Source: Flavobacterium sp. (lineage in GTDB: Bacteria; Bacteroidota; Bacteroidia; Flavobacteriales; Flavobacteriaceae). From it: 64,000 nt of DNA. Below, piece by piece: positions 20,201-27,901 of this stretch. Where the stretch lies: the NCBI RefSeq assembly GCF_004295795.1, contig NZ_SEBR01000008.1, forward strand, positions 110,054-174,053, given 5' to 3'. Numbering within the stretch: the first letter of the stretch is position 1; every line of letters begins with the position of its first letter. Made by a program: the position numbers and the translations under genes. The notes beneath the pieces were generated by a model that was given only the letters and a program-made list of their open reading frames with translations, was not told the DNA's origin and ran no database searches.

Positions 20201-20879
20201 CAGTTAGTCTTGACACTTTATTCTTGTCGGAATAAAAACTGTTGTAAGTGTTATGGGTCGCCAGAATCGTTCCCGAGGGCTCGATTGCGATATTTTCCCA
20301 ACGGTAGTTTGCGGGAGTGACGAACGAAGTATCGACCGTGCCGTTGGCGTTCAGGCGAATCAAGTTGTTGAAGATATTGCCGCCAGAATTAATGGCCGAA
20401 TCGCCGATCACGAGAATCTTGCCGTCGGGTTGTTGGTAAATCTTTAGTACGCCGTAATTGTACATTGTTCCCAAAGGCGCGTCAAATGTGGTGTCTAGCG
20501 AGCCGTCGATGTTGAAACGGGCGAGTTTGTAACGCGTTACGCCGTCTATTTTGTTGAAATCTCCGCCCACGAGCAATTTCCCGTCGGGTTGCAGCAAAAC
20601 GTCCTGGAAAATGGCCGCCTCCGTTCCGTTGAGGAAAACGTGCGGCACAAATGTATTGTCGAGTTGGTTGCCTACCATTCGCGTAAGGCTGGTTTCGTTG
20701 ACGATGTAGATCTTTCCGTCGGGCCCGACGAGATGTTTCCTGATGTCGAGGTCGATGAAGTGATGGTTCGTAGGAAGATTGACCGCGTTGAAAGCAGCGT
20801 CAATTTGCAATGGATCAAGATTTTGGGCGATTCCCGATAGCGAAAGGCACGAAAACAGACAGAGTAGAATTCTATTCAT
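17274..20879 (-). CDS. Delta-60 repeat beta-propeller protein with T9SS sorting domain
   Basis: 1,201 residues from the ATG at 20879, which begins the signal peptide MNRILLCLFSCLSLSGIAQ. An ATG 24 bases further upstream would add a polar octapeptide and is less likely. About a dozen delta-60 repeats fill residues ~50-780, each with a DGKILVxGxF strand and an RLNxxGxxDTSF end. Ig-like or SD-repeat modules follow (DPNDKTC, VGEYVHYMIRFENNGT, about 850-1125), then a type A T9SS domain (LTVYPNPASQKL, ending SRFVKR). It is a predicted exported propeller with unknown ligand. The repeats look recent and regular, so copy number may vary between strains. Confidence 0.88.
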   Translation of the reverse strand: MNRILLCLFSCLSLSGIAQNLDPLQIDAAFNAVNLPTNHHFIDLDIRKHLVGPDGKIYIVNETSLTRMVGNQLDNTFVPHVFLNGTEAAIFQDVLLQPDGKLLVGGDFNKIDGVTRYKLARFNIDGSLDTTFDAPLGTMYNYGVLKIYQQPDGKILVIGDSAINSGGNIFNNLIRLNANGTVDTSFVTPANYRWENIAIEPSGTILATHNTYNSFYSDKNKVSRLTANGAFDSSFATATFSGLTGSSANVQKIVALPDGKILVAGRFTGISGTSSSCLAKLNQNGSLDTSFSLGGEGFYATAYLYCTVNDIQVQPDGKILAGGVFTHFNGVPAKDFIRLNANGTRDTSFPELTSFANISNVTCITQLPDGKALVSGMNGYLEVENPYIVRINADGSWDPTYQNYPKGFYNQAVNSVCKTPDGKLIVAGYFWTYNGEHHQLIARLNSDGSIDNSFASGVFGFSGTSGVQPSIAAAVVDADGKIYVTGNFNRFNGANCGNMIRLNPNGSKDTSFPVSNAGTEPNFSAQGSVKVMVPHPAGGVMVGFNNQTGSSGNGLMRVFANGATINYATDYYPRVFDVKFQSDQKMLLALGYNGGSIRRFNANSFNYDPTFVVPSGISAGSASRIELQNDGKILVVGEFTIGGQSKSLVRLNADGSLDSTFTFSLPANSYVNDACVLADGKIAINLYDNAIYANKLSLLNADGSVATTSTPTVSWEARFTKLDDGSLYLRGMKMYDDRQLYGLVRLVAGDATYFLQGQNRLDSNNNGCQANDPVFPWLKYQFTAANSSDSFTYIADSSGNFNIGVTEGQYTLTPQFENPTYFSASPTATSVNFPTTQSPSQQNFCVTPVGIHPDLEVVVLPIDAARPGFSATYKIVYRNKGNQLLSGSVNFGYNDTVSDFVSSFPAGTASPGSVNWNFSALYPQEKREITINMLLNSPVQVPSLNAGSVLDYTVGISSSVADETPDDNQFTLHQTVVNSYDPNDKTCLEGNLIPIGKVGEYVHYMIRFENNGTYAAENISVHDNIDTSKFDITTLTPLTGSHTYTTRITDGNKVEFYFGAINLPYQDAVNDGYLVFKIKTLNSLTYGDNFTNSAAIFFDYNPAIATNTASTFVEQLMANPDVDKIRLTVYPNPASQKLHLKMGDLNSASSVNIYNLQGMLLLSVTNFDFSEGIDVSRLSVGSYLVEVRNSDKTFVSRFVKR

Positions 20880-20914
20880 TTGAGTTGTTTTATGGTCAGG
20901 CAAGTTAGCGATTA

Positions 20915-21124
20915 TTGGCTACGAAAAACGAAGCCCGATTTTTCACTTTTTTTCGCACTGGAACGCCGACCAGCCCGGATGCGGTGAAAAATCCTTTTGC
21001 AGCCGACGAAGACGGTTTTCACGACAAAAACAGCGACCCCAGGAAGCTCGTTTTGGGCGTAGAAAACCGCGAGACGGCAAAAAAGATTGGAGCCGGCAGC
21101 CGGATTGGCTGGCCAAAAACGTAA
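20915..21124 (+). CDS. Possible small protein upstream of the DUF72 gene
   Basis: An ATG at 20915 opens a 69-codon frame ending at TAA 21122-21124, twenty bases before the DUF72 start. The predicted peptide is polar and basic (contains FAADEDGFHDKN and ends SRIGWPKT) with no recognised domain. Third-position composition is similar to real genes here, which is the only support. It could equally be untranslated DNA between the divergent delta-60 and DUF72 genes. If it is not a gene, this 265-base gap holds nothing else I can name. Confidence 0.22.
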   Translation: MATKNEARFFTFFRTGTPTSPDAVKNPFAADEDGFHDKNSDPRKLVLGVENRETAKKIGAGSRIGWPKT

Positions 21125-21144
21125 CTTAGCGAAAAACCAATGCT

Positions 21145-22038
21145 ATGATTTTCGGCCAAGTTCCCAATCCCGGTGAAGTCGATTTTACGCTTCCGAAAGA
21201 CGATTCGAAGACAAAGGAAATTCTCAACAAACACAAGAACGACGCGCCATTTGAGGTTTCGATCGGATGTGCGAAATGGAACAGGACTGACCTCAAAGGA
21301 TTTTATCCGCGAGGCACGAAAGACGAATTGGCGTATTATTCGACCCAATTCAACTCGATCGAGCTCAACGCAACTTTCTACGGAATGCCGACCTGGCAAC
21401 AAGTCGAAATCTGGAGAGACAAAACGCCGGACGATTTCAAATTTTTCCCAAAAATGACAAACACGGTTTCGCACTTCAAGCGCTTGATCGACGTAAAAGA
21501 ACCGGTCGATGCTTTTTGCAATGCCGTGAGCAATTTCGGGGACAAATTGGGAATGTGCTTTTTGCAGCTGCACGACAATTTCAAACCGAAGGATTTTTCG
21601 AGGTTGGACAAAACGCTGCGGGAATTCCCGAAAGGTGTTCCGCTTGGACTTGAAGTTCGCAACAGCGAATGGTTCAGCGACGAAAAGGCCAAAAACGAGT
21701 ACGAGAATTTGCTGGAAGATCTTGGAATGGCAAACATCATTGTCGATACGGCCGGCCGACGCGACATGTTGCACATGCGGCTCACGAGTCCGGTGGCTTT
21801 CGTAAGATATGTGGGCGCGAATCACGCCAGCGATTACAAGCGACTCGAGGATTGGGTCGAGCGCATCAAACTTTGGCGCAAAGAAGGTTTGCAGAAACTG
21901 TACTTTTTCGTGCACCAAAATATCGAACTCGAATCGCCTTTGCTGGCCGAGAAGTTCATCAACGACATCAACGAAGAGTTCAAACTTTCCTTGCCCGTCC
22001 CGGTTCGTCAGCCGACGCAGAAATCAATGTTCGACTAA
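21145..22038 (+). CDS. DUF72 (YecE-like) protein
   Basis: 297 residues, with no signal peptide, so cytoplasmic. The DUF72 TIM-barrel family is recognised by SIGCAKWN, GFYPRGTKDELAYYS, FNSIELNATFYGMP, FKFFPKMTNTVSH and GLEVRNSEWF. The C-terminal part RYVGANHASDYKRLEDW and the FVHQN segment are also typical. The biochemical role of the family is not known. A TAACTTAG sequence about 22 bases upstream is a weak match to the -7 box. The stop overlaps the stop of the hybrid kinase gene on the other strand by a few bases (22035-22038), a tight convergent arrangement. Confidence 0.88.
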   Translation: MIFGQVPNPGEVDFTLPKDDSKTKEILNKHKNDAPFEVSIGCAKWNRTDLKGFYPRGTKDELAYYSTQFNSIELNATFYGMPTWQQVEIWRDKTPDDFKFFPKMTNTVSHFKRLIDVKEPVDAFCNAVSNFGDKLGMCFLQLHDNFKPKDFSRLDKTLREFPKGVPLGLEVRNSEWFSDEKAKNEYENLLEDLGMANIIVDTAGRRDMLHMRLTSPVAFVRYVGANHASDYKRLEDWVERIKLWRKEGLQKLYFFVHQNIELESPLLAEKFINDINEEFKLSLPVPVRQPTQKSMFD

Positions 22039-24428
22039 GCAAGTTTCAACAACGACTCCGCGGCCAAAATCGCAGGTTCGCCAAAGAAAATGTTGTCGAT
22101 TTTCTCGTATAGCAGTTTTTTGTCGATCGGTTTCGTGATGTAATCGTTTACTCCGAGCTCGAAAACGCGGTCTTTGCTTTCCAACGTCGTGTCGGCCGTT
22201 ACCACGATTATCGGGATTTGCGTGTTCAGTTCTCCGGTTTTTCCCGCGCGGATCGCTTCCGTGGCTTCGTATCCGTCCATGACCGGCATCTGTAAATCCA
22301 TCAGCACGAGGTCGAATTTTTCCTGCTTCATCTTTTCGAGACATTCGGATCCGTCGGCCGCGACCGAAAACTGCACGCCCAAAGTCTTGAGCATCATTTT
22401 GATCACCATCTGGTTCATGGCGTTGTCCTCGACGATCAGGATGTTTTTGTCTGAGTAGATTTTCTCGAGTGGTTTCGTTTCTTCGACCGCGATCGCAGCG
22501 ATTGCCGCAATGTCGTAATCGAGCGTTATGATGCACGTCGTTCCTTTGTCGACTTCGCTTTCGAGCGCGATTTTTCCTTCGTGAAGATCGACGAGCGATT
22601 TTACGATGCTCAATCCGATGCCGAAACCGCCGAATTTGCGCTTATTGTCGAAATTGCTTTGGGAGAAAAGCCCGAAAACCGATTCGAGTTTTTTCTTCGG
22701 AATTCCGGCGCCCGTGTCGGCTATGATGATTTTGAGCTTGAGGTTTTGGTCGACTACTTTTCCTTCGATCCGGAACGAGATTTGGCCTTCGGAAGTGAAT
22801 TTACAGGCATTGCCCAACAGATTGTACAGCATTTGCTCAAGTCTTACGGCGTCGCCAAAAACCGAAATTCCCGTGTCGATGTTGCTCGCGAATTCGAAAT
22901 TGACGCCTTTGTCCTGGATTTGCTTGCGCATCGTACCTCGCAATTTGTCGAAAACCTCCTGGATCCTGAATTCGGTCCGGTCGAGTCGCAGCTCGCCTTT
23001 TTCGATGCGTGAAAAGTCCAGAATATCGTTCACGGACGAAATCAATCCATAAGACGCGTATCGGATAATCTCGCAATTGTAGCGGATTTTCTCGCTGTCG
23101 GTTTCTTCGTGCATCTGGCTTGCCAATCCCAAAATGGCGTTCAAAGGCGTGCGAAGTTCGTGGCTCATGTTCGAAAGGAAATACGATTTTACGTCGTTCA
23201 TTTCCTCCGATTTCTGAAGCGCGACTTCCTGAAGTTCTTCCTTTTTGGTTTTCAGCAACTTGATTCTGTTGGCCATCGAAAGCGAAAGGGCAATGATTTC
23301 GAGTGCGATTCCGGGTTTTGTGATGTTGTCTGTCGAGAAATCGTCCGGGAAAATCCCGAAGTTCATCGAAACGGCGAGCGCCAGACAGAAAAACAGGATC
23401 AAAATACCACCGACGTAGAAGCGGTCAATCTCTTGTTTTCTCACAAATTTGGTGACTACCGTAGCGAAAATCAGCAAAATTCCCAAAAGTGTCATCAGGT
23501 TGATGAAAGGATACGCAAAGGCCAAAAACGACGGAAACGCGACAACCGCCGCGAATTCCACCGTAAGTATGGCGAACAAGACCTGATAGAATTTGTATAG
23601 CACCGGATTTTCGGTCTTGATCTCGAGCACGGTCACGCTATACCGTCCGAAGAAATAACAACTCAGGATTGCCGTAAGGATCACGACGTGGTTGTCGAGC
23701 CAGTTTCCGTTTCCGAAATATTGGTGGTAAAATCCGTCGAGGGCGAATTGGCACAAAGCCATGAAAATTACGTAAAGCGAATAATGCAGGAACGAGATTT
23801 CCCGCAACGCGAAATAGAAAAACAGGTAAGTGATTGCGATCACGGCCAAAATTCCGAAGAAAAGTCCCATCACCAACTGATCGTGATACGTGCTTTCGAG
23901 CAATTTCGAAGGCTTGATGAGCTTCAGCGGAAGGTTGTTTTTCTCACCGTCGTTGCGGACCTCCATGTAAGCGGTCAATTGCTGTCCGTTGTCGATCGAA
24001 ATGTCGAAGACCGATTTACGGCTTCCGACGGCTCGCTCGCCCGATTTCAGTTTGTCGCCCGAATGTTGCACCTGCACTTTTCCGTCCGACGAAACCAGAT
24101 ACAAATCGACGTTGTCAGTCACCGGTTCGGCGGTTTCGAGATAATAGCGCACGGATTCGTCCAATCGATTTTCCAACTGGAATTTGACCCAATAAGTGTC
24201 TTTGGTGAAACCGAGGTTGCCGAGTCGGCCCGAGAGCGGTTTGAATTGGAGTTTTGCTTTTCCGCTGTAAACGTCCTTGAACGAAAATTCCTTTTGCTTG
24301 ACATTGGCGATCGACGCTTTGTTCAAGATGGAAATTTCTTCCGGGAGATTGTTTTCCTGGAACACGAATTGGGAGTTCGCGACAAGGCAGCATAGAAAAA
24401 GTACTGCCGAAAGGAGTAATTTTTTCAC
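22035..24428 (-). CDS. 7TMR-DISM hybrid histidine kinase with receiver domain
   Basis: 797 residues. After a signal peptide comes a periplasmic 7TMR-DISM extracellular domain (about 30-165; LGFTKDTYWVKFQLEN). A seven-helix membrane block follows (about 175-385), then a coiled linker and a HisKA domain with SHELRTPLNA (His423). The ATPase domain has GNACKF, DTGAGIP and GGFGIGLSIVKSLV. The C-terminal receiver domain (about 660-785) carries VEDNAMNQ and VLMDLQMPVMDG (phosphoacceptor Asp711). The extracellular fold is often carbohydrate-related, so a sugar or envelope signal is plausible but unproven. There is no DNA-binding output domain, so a phosphorelay partner must be elsewhere. The start is confirmed by the signal peptide. 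Confidence 0.92.
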   Translation of the reverse strand: MKKLLLSAVLFLCCLVANSQFVFQENNLPEEISILNKASIANVKQKEFSFKDVYSGKAKLQFKPLSGRLGNLGFTKDTYWVKFQLENRLDESVRYYLETAEPVTDNVDLYLVSSDGKVQVQHSGDKLKSGERAVGSRKSVFDISIDNGQQLTAYMEVRNDGEKNNLPLKLIKPSKLLESTYHDQLVMGLFFGILAVIAITYLFFYFALREISFLHYSLYVIFMALCQFALDGFYHQYFGNGNWLDNHVVILTAILSCYFFGRYSVTVLEIKTENPVLYKFYQVLFAILTVEFAAVVAFPSFLAFAYPFINLMTLLGILLIFATVVTKFVRKQEIDRFYVGGILILFFCLALAVSMNFGIFPDDFSTDNITKPGIALEIIALSLSMANRIKLLKTKKEELQEVALQKSEEMNDVKSYFLSNMSHELRTPLNAILGLASQMHEETDSEKIRYNCEIIRYASYGLISSVNDILDFSRIEKGELRLDRTEFRIQEVFDKLRGTMRKQIQDKGVNFEFASNIDTGISVFGDAVRLEQMLYNLLGNACKFTSEGQISFRIEGKVVDQNLKLKIIIADTGAGIPKKKLESVFGLFSQSNFDNKRKFGGFGIGLSIVKSLVDLHEGKIALESEVDKGTTCIITLDYDIAAIAAIAVEETKPLEKIYSDKNILIVEDNAMNQMVIKMMLKTLGVQFSVAADGSECLEKMKQEKFDLVLMDLQMPVMDGYEATEAIRAGKTGELNTQIPIIVVTADTTLESKDRVFELGVNDYITKPIDKKLLYEKIDNIFFGEPAILAAESLLKLA

Positions 24429-24749
24429 GATAGTAGGTGTTTTTGGGACGGGAAACTTAGAAAACTCCGTTTAGAAATCCTACTCGATCGCAATAAATTT
24501 TGCGTACAAAGTGGTAATTGGTGCGCATTGCGAATAAATGTAACGTTCAACATTTCAATTTGTCATTTTTGGATGCCGCAATTTACGAGCAACACGCGAT
24601 TTCGGTTTCCAAAAAGATTGCTTTTTTTTGAAGCGAAGGTAAAATTGAGGTGAAATTTGTCTTTATGTAGGTGAAGTTTACATCATTCACAGACTTGCAC
24701 ATTTGTTAAAAGGAAAGTACTTAACTTGTTTAAGCATTCCTCATTAACT
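24429..24749. other. Divergent intergenic region between hybrid kinase and MerR regulator
   Basis: 321 bases with no gene. On the plus side it holds a near-repeat AGGTGAAATTT / AGGTGAAGTTT around 24650-24680, an inverted repeat GTGAA-N10-TTCAC (24671-24690), and a TTG-N16-TAACTTGT promoter-like pair ending at about 24728. The inverted repeat at 24720 is listed separately. These could be sites for the MerR protein itself, but that is inference. Confidence 0.4.
24720..24734. promoter_or_regulatory. Inverted repeat before the MerR start, possible self-operator
   Basis: CTTAA-N5-TTAAG sits 15 bases before the ATG at 24750 and overlaps the presumed -7 region TAACTTGT. MerR/CarH-type regulators usually bind inverted repeats overlapping their promoter, which is the reason for the suggestion. 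Confidence 0.3.
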
Positions 24750-25637
24750 ATGAACATAAAGACGAAATTCAGCATAAAAGATCTTGAAAACCTTTCGGGA
24801 ATCAAGGCGCATACGATCCGCATCTGGGAAAAAAGATACAATATCCTGCAACCGATGCGCACCGACACGAATATCCGTTTCTACGATTCGGACAATCTCA
24901 AAAAACTGCTTAACGTGGTTTTGCTGCACAAACACGGCTATAAAATCTCGAAGATCGGGACGATGGGCGATGAGAAAATTCCGCAAATGGTCGATCAGAT
25001 CGTTTCCAGAAAAAGTGCGAAAAACCACGCCATCAATGCTTTCAAGCTTTCGATGATGAACTTTGACCAATCGCTGTTCTTCAAGACTTATGCGAGTTTG
25101 CTGGCCGAAAAATCGTTCGGGGAAGTTTTCTATGACGTCCTGCTTCCGCTTTTGGACGAAGTTGGAAGTTTGTGGCAAAGCGGTACGATCACGCCGGCCC
25201 ACGAGCATTTCATTTGCAACTTGGTGAGACAGAAAGTTTTTTGCAACACCGAAGAAGTCCAAAGAAACGAACCCTCGAGAACCGATCGTACTTTCATCCT
25301 GTTTTTGCCACAATTCGAAATGCACGAAATGGGCTTGATGTACCTGCACTTCGAAATCACATCTCGCGGTTATCGCAGCATTTACCTGGGCGAAGGCATT
25401 CCGATTTCGAGCTTGAAAGGCATGAAAAAACTGTTTACAAATGTGACGTTCGCGACCTATTTTACGGTCGAGCCGAAAGTGGACGAAGTCAACAACTATG
25501 TCGAGGCGATCCAATCCCAGATCATGGACGGTGATTCCGAACTTTGGCTTTTTGGAAAACGCAGTTCGCAAGTCAACAATTCGCGTCCGCGGCTCACGGT
25601 TTTCAATTCGCTCAAGTCGGCGGTCGATTTATTGTAA
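24750..25637 (+). CDS. MerR-family regulator with cobalamin-type sensory half (CarH/LitR-like)
   Basis: 295 residues from ATG 24750. An upstream ATG at 24726 would add eight residues before the helix-turn-helix. The N-terminal MerR domain (about 5-72) has the diagnostic IKAHTIRIWEKRY and RFYDSDNLKKL. The middle is a helical cap domain with W142-x9-E152-H153 (LWQSGTITPAHEH), the Wx9EH motif of CarH photoreceptors. The C-terminal domain is Rossmann-like and carries E190-M-H192-E-M-G195 where B12-binding proteins have DxHxxG, so the axial histidine and the glycine are kept but the Asp is Glu. The known family senses light through adenosylcobalamin and represses carotenoid genes. No crt genes are next to it here, so its targets are elsewhere. 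A strong terminator follows. Confidence 0.85.
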   Translation: MNIKTKFSIKDLENLSGIKAHTIRIWEKRYNILQPMRTDTNIRFYDSDNLKKLLNVVLLHKHGYKISKIGTMGDEKIPQMVDQIVSRKSAKNHAINAFKLSMMNFDQSLFFKTYASLLAEKSFGEVFYDVLLPLLDEVGSLWQSGTITPAHEHFICNLVRQKVFCNTEEVQRNEPSRTDRTFILFLPQFEMHEMGLMYLHFEITSRGYRSIYLGEGIPISSLKGMKKLFTNVTFATYFTVEPKVDEVNNYVEAIQSQIMDGDSELWLFGKRSSQVNNSRPRLTVFNSLKSAVDLL

Positions 25638-25642
25638 AACAA

Positions 25643-25675
25643 AAAAAGCGCTCCAAAACAGAGCGCTTTCTTCTT
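25643..25675. terminator. Bidirectional terminator between MerR gene and DUF4252 operon
   Basis: AAAGCGCTC (about 25645-25653) pairs perfectly with GAGCGCTTT (25661-25669) around CAAAACA, with A-rich and T-rich flanks. It serves the two converging transcripts. Confidence 0.75.
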
Positions 25676-25691
25676 TAAAAAATCGAATCGA

Positions 25692-26240
25692 TCAACCTTT
25701 GTTTTTCATGAGCTGTTGTAGCGGTTTCAACTGTTCCATGTCGAAATTCGACTCTCGCAGCAATGCCATCATTTCCATGACCGAATTGGCGTTCATTTCG
25801 TCTCCGATGATCCTTACCACGACGAATCCATTTTCCTTGCGGTTGGCGAAAATCACGAATTCCTCGATGTGGTCGTCGTCTTTCCCGACAAAACTTATCG
25901 AACCGCCATCCTTGCCTGATCCGAAACTCATCAATTTCTGATACTTTTCGTCTTTTAGCAAAGCTTTGACCTTGGCCGATTCGGCTTTGTATTCGGCTTC
26001 GTTGTGCAAACTGTCTTTGATCGTGTAGGCCAAAACGTTGATCTTGTCGAACGTGTTCAGCGCTTTTCTCTGTTCGGGCGTCAAAGCGTCTTCCTTGACT
26101 TTCAACACTGATTGTCCGATGTCGAGCACGACGAAATTCGGTTTCTCCTGTTTCTCGACGAAATACTTCTGTAAAGTCGGTTCGGAACTGCACGAAGCCA
26201 GCGCCAAGGCGAACATCGCGACTAAAATGAATCGTTTCAT
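25692..26240 (-). CDS. DUF4252 lipoprotein
   Basis: 182 residues. The lipoprotein signal MKRFILVAMFALALASC gives Cys17. The mature part has the DUF4252 pattern with FVVLDIGQSVLKV, VLAYTIKDS and FVIFANRKENGFVVVRIIGDEM. The function of DUF4252 is unknown. It is the last gene of a four-gene minus-strand operon with an ECF sigma factor, starts six bases after the preceding DUF4252 gene, and is homologous to it in its C-terminal part (KSGKSDTN and SGKDGGS regions). Its context suggests an envelope protein controlled by the sigma factor. Confidence 0.85.
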   Translation of the reverse strand: MKRFILVAMFALALASCSSEPTLQKYFVEKQEKPNFVVLDIGQSVLKVKEDALTPEQRKALNTFDKINVLAYTIKDSLHNEAEYKAESAKVKALLKDEKYQKLMSFGSGKDGGSISFVGKDDDHIEEFVIFANRKENGFVVVRIIGDEMNANSVMEMMALLRESNFDMEQLKPLQQLMKNKG

Positions 26241-26246
26241 GGTTTC

Positions 26247-26783
26247 TTATTTTGAGCCTTTGGCACCTTTACTCGCTTTTTTCAAGCCGTCGCCGCCTGG
26301 CAAATTCAATTTATCGGTAAGCATCGAAATGTCGTTCAGGTCGAAATCTCCCGTGAGTGACATCAACACGGTTTCGTTCTTGCCGCTGCCTTCGATAAAC
26401 ATCAGCAACTCGCGAACGTTCGTGTCAGACTTGCCTGATTTTACGAGGATTTTGATGTTCTGGCCTTTTTCGGTGACGCGCATCAGTTCTTCCAAACCGG
26501 CACTTTTCACGTATTTGTCAGATGTGGCTTTCATATCGCTCGTGACCCTTGAACTTTGGGTCGTGAAAACCCTGAGGTTGTCGAGCTTCGAGATCAGGTT
26601 CAGGTATTGTTGGTTTTCCTTGTTCTTGACGTCTCCCATCATTTTGAACATCTTTTTGGTGACTACTACCGCGGTCACGTCGTCTTGTCCGTCATATTTG
26701 TCGAATGCGGCGGTCTGGGCGAAAATCAGCGTCGGCATGAGCGCCAAGACGGCTGTAATTAGCAACTTTTTGAATGATTTCAT
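26247..26783 (-). CDS. DUF4252 secreted protein
   Basis: 178 residues from the ATG at 26783, which begins a type I signal peptide MKSFKKLLITAVLALMPT with cleavage near IFAQ. Longer open reading upstream overlaps the anti-sigma gene and is not coding. DUF4252 features are KYDGQDDVTAVVVTKKMFKMM, read in two strands, and NVRELLMFIEGSG. Unlike its downstream paralogue it has no lipobox, so one partner is soluble in the periplasm and the other lipid-anchored. It is 13 bases downstream of the putative anti-sigma gene. Confidence 0.85.
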   Translation of the reverse strand: MKSFKKLLITAVLALMPTLIFAQTAAFDKYDGQDDVTAVVVTKKMFKMMGDVKNKENQQYLNLISKLDNLRVFTTQSSRVTSDMKATSDKYVKSAGLEELMRVTEKGQNIKILVKSGKSDTNVRELLMFIEGSGKNETVLMSLTGDFDLNDISMLTDKLNLPGGDGLKKASKGAKGSK

Positions 26784-26796
26784 GGTTTCTGGAAAT

Positions 26797-27252
26797 TTAC
26801 TTTTTAAAAACTTTGTCTTTTGATTGTTCGTACTCATTGATGTAATCGACGCTTTCCACGCCTTTGTTGACATGAGCGGCCAACATATCAAGCGCTTTTT
26901 GTGTTTGCTGGAAAGCGATTTCGGGATTTTCATACGTTCCCAACTCCTTTGGTGCCGTTGTGGGCGCATTGAGGTTGTTGTAAGCGAACGTTCCGATTCC
27001 CAAGAGCACAACGATAGAAGCGGCAACCGAAAGCCAAGCCACGCTCTTGCGTTTTCTGGGTTCTAAAGGCAAGGCACCGTCAAACCGTTGTTCTCTCTCT
27101 TTGACGAAATACCCGAACATCGAGCGGTATTGTTCCAAATGCTGCGCAACATTTGGCTGGGAAAAATACTCCTGCAATACGCGTTCTTCGGCCAGGGTCG
27201 TTTCCCCGTCAAAGTAGCTGTTTAGTAATGATTCTATTTTAGGCGATTCCAT
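26797..27252 (-). CDS. Putative anti-sigma factor, single transmembrane segment
   Basis: 151 residues. The first ~65 are cytoplasmic-looking (NSYFDGETTLAEERVLQEYF, YRSMFGYFVKEREQ). A membrane helix follows at about 70-90 (VAWLSVAASIVVLLGIGTF), then a ~60-residue outer part. The ~LLNSYFDGETTLAEE~ start is typical of proteins encoded directly after ECF sigma genes in Flavobacteria. There is no zinc-binding HxxxCxxC motif. The gene overlaps the end of the sigma gene by 14 bases, which strongly suggests a sigma/anti-sigma pair. The anti-sigma role is inferred from topology and position. Confidence 0.75.
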   Translation of the reverse strand: MESPKIESLLNSYFDGETTLAEERVLQEYFSQPNVAQHLEQYRSMFGYFVKEREQRFDGALPLEPRKRKSVAWLSVAASIVVLLGIGTFAYNNLNAPTTAPKELGTYENPEIAFQQTQKALDMLAAHVNKGVESVDYINEYEQSKDKVFKK

Positions 27253-27748
27253 AGTTTTCTGTTTTTGTCATTTTGTCCCTCAATGTTTTTCTGGCTCTCG
27301 AAAGCGCGACTCGCACCGCGGTTTCATTCATTTCGAGCATTGAGGCGATTTCTTCATATTCATATTGTTCGACGTCACGCAATTGGACGATCAGTTTTTG
27401 TTGTTCCGGAAGGCTTTCCATCGCCTTTTCCATCCAAGCCCATCGGTCGCGATCTTCCACTTGCCTTTGTACCGATGCCGCGCTGTCGCTGTAATTGCTG
27501 TGCACGAGTTGCAGATTTCCGGCGCGTTTGCTCTTCAATTGGTCGAGACAATAATTCTTGGTCATCGTCATCGCGAGTGCTTCCACACTGTTGTATTGCG
27601 GCAGACTTTCGTTTTTCGTCCACAATTTGACCATCACTTCCTGGGTTGCGTCTTCGGCTTCCTCGGTGCTTACGAGCAATCGTTTGGCGAGCCGGAAGAC
27701 TTTGTCCTTGAACGGGCTTATCGTTTTTATGAACTCAGATTGGTTCAT
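27239..27748 (-). CDS. ECF RNA polymerase sigma factor
   Basis: 169 residues. Region 2 is seen at about 10-75 (FKDKVFRLAKRLL, AEDATQEVMVKLW, MTKNYCLDQLKSK) and region 4 at about 110-160 (SLPEQQKLIVQLRDVEQYEYEEIA, read in two pieces, and ETAVRVALSRARKTLR). This is the minimal sigma-70 architecture of the ECF group. A TACCTTCG box at about 27784-27791 on the minus strand is a near match to the Bacteroidota -7 element. It heads the operon sigma / anti-sigma / DUF4252 / DUF4252, which probably responds to an envelope signal. Confidence 0.9.
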   Translation of the reverse strand: MNQSEFIKTISPFKDKVFRLAKRLLVSTEEAEDATQEVMVKLWTKNESLPQYNSVEALAMTMTKNYCLDQLKSKRAGNLQLVHSNYSDSAASVQRQVEDRDRWAWMEKAMESLPEQQKLIVQLRDVEQYEYEEIASMLEMNETAVRVALSRARKTLRDKMTKTENYGIA

Positions 27749-27901
27749 GGTTTGTCGTTTATTAGGTCGGTTATATTGTGAAGACGAAGGTAGGTTTGTT
27801 TTGTAACAGCCTTTTCGAAAAAAATTTGCGAGTGGTTGAAAACTATGGCTTTCGCCGATTCATTCCTGTGGGACGATTTCTGATATTGCAACAAAAAACC
27901 A

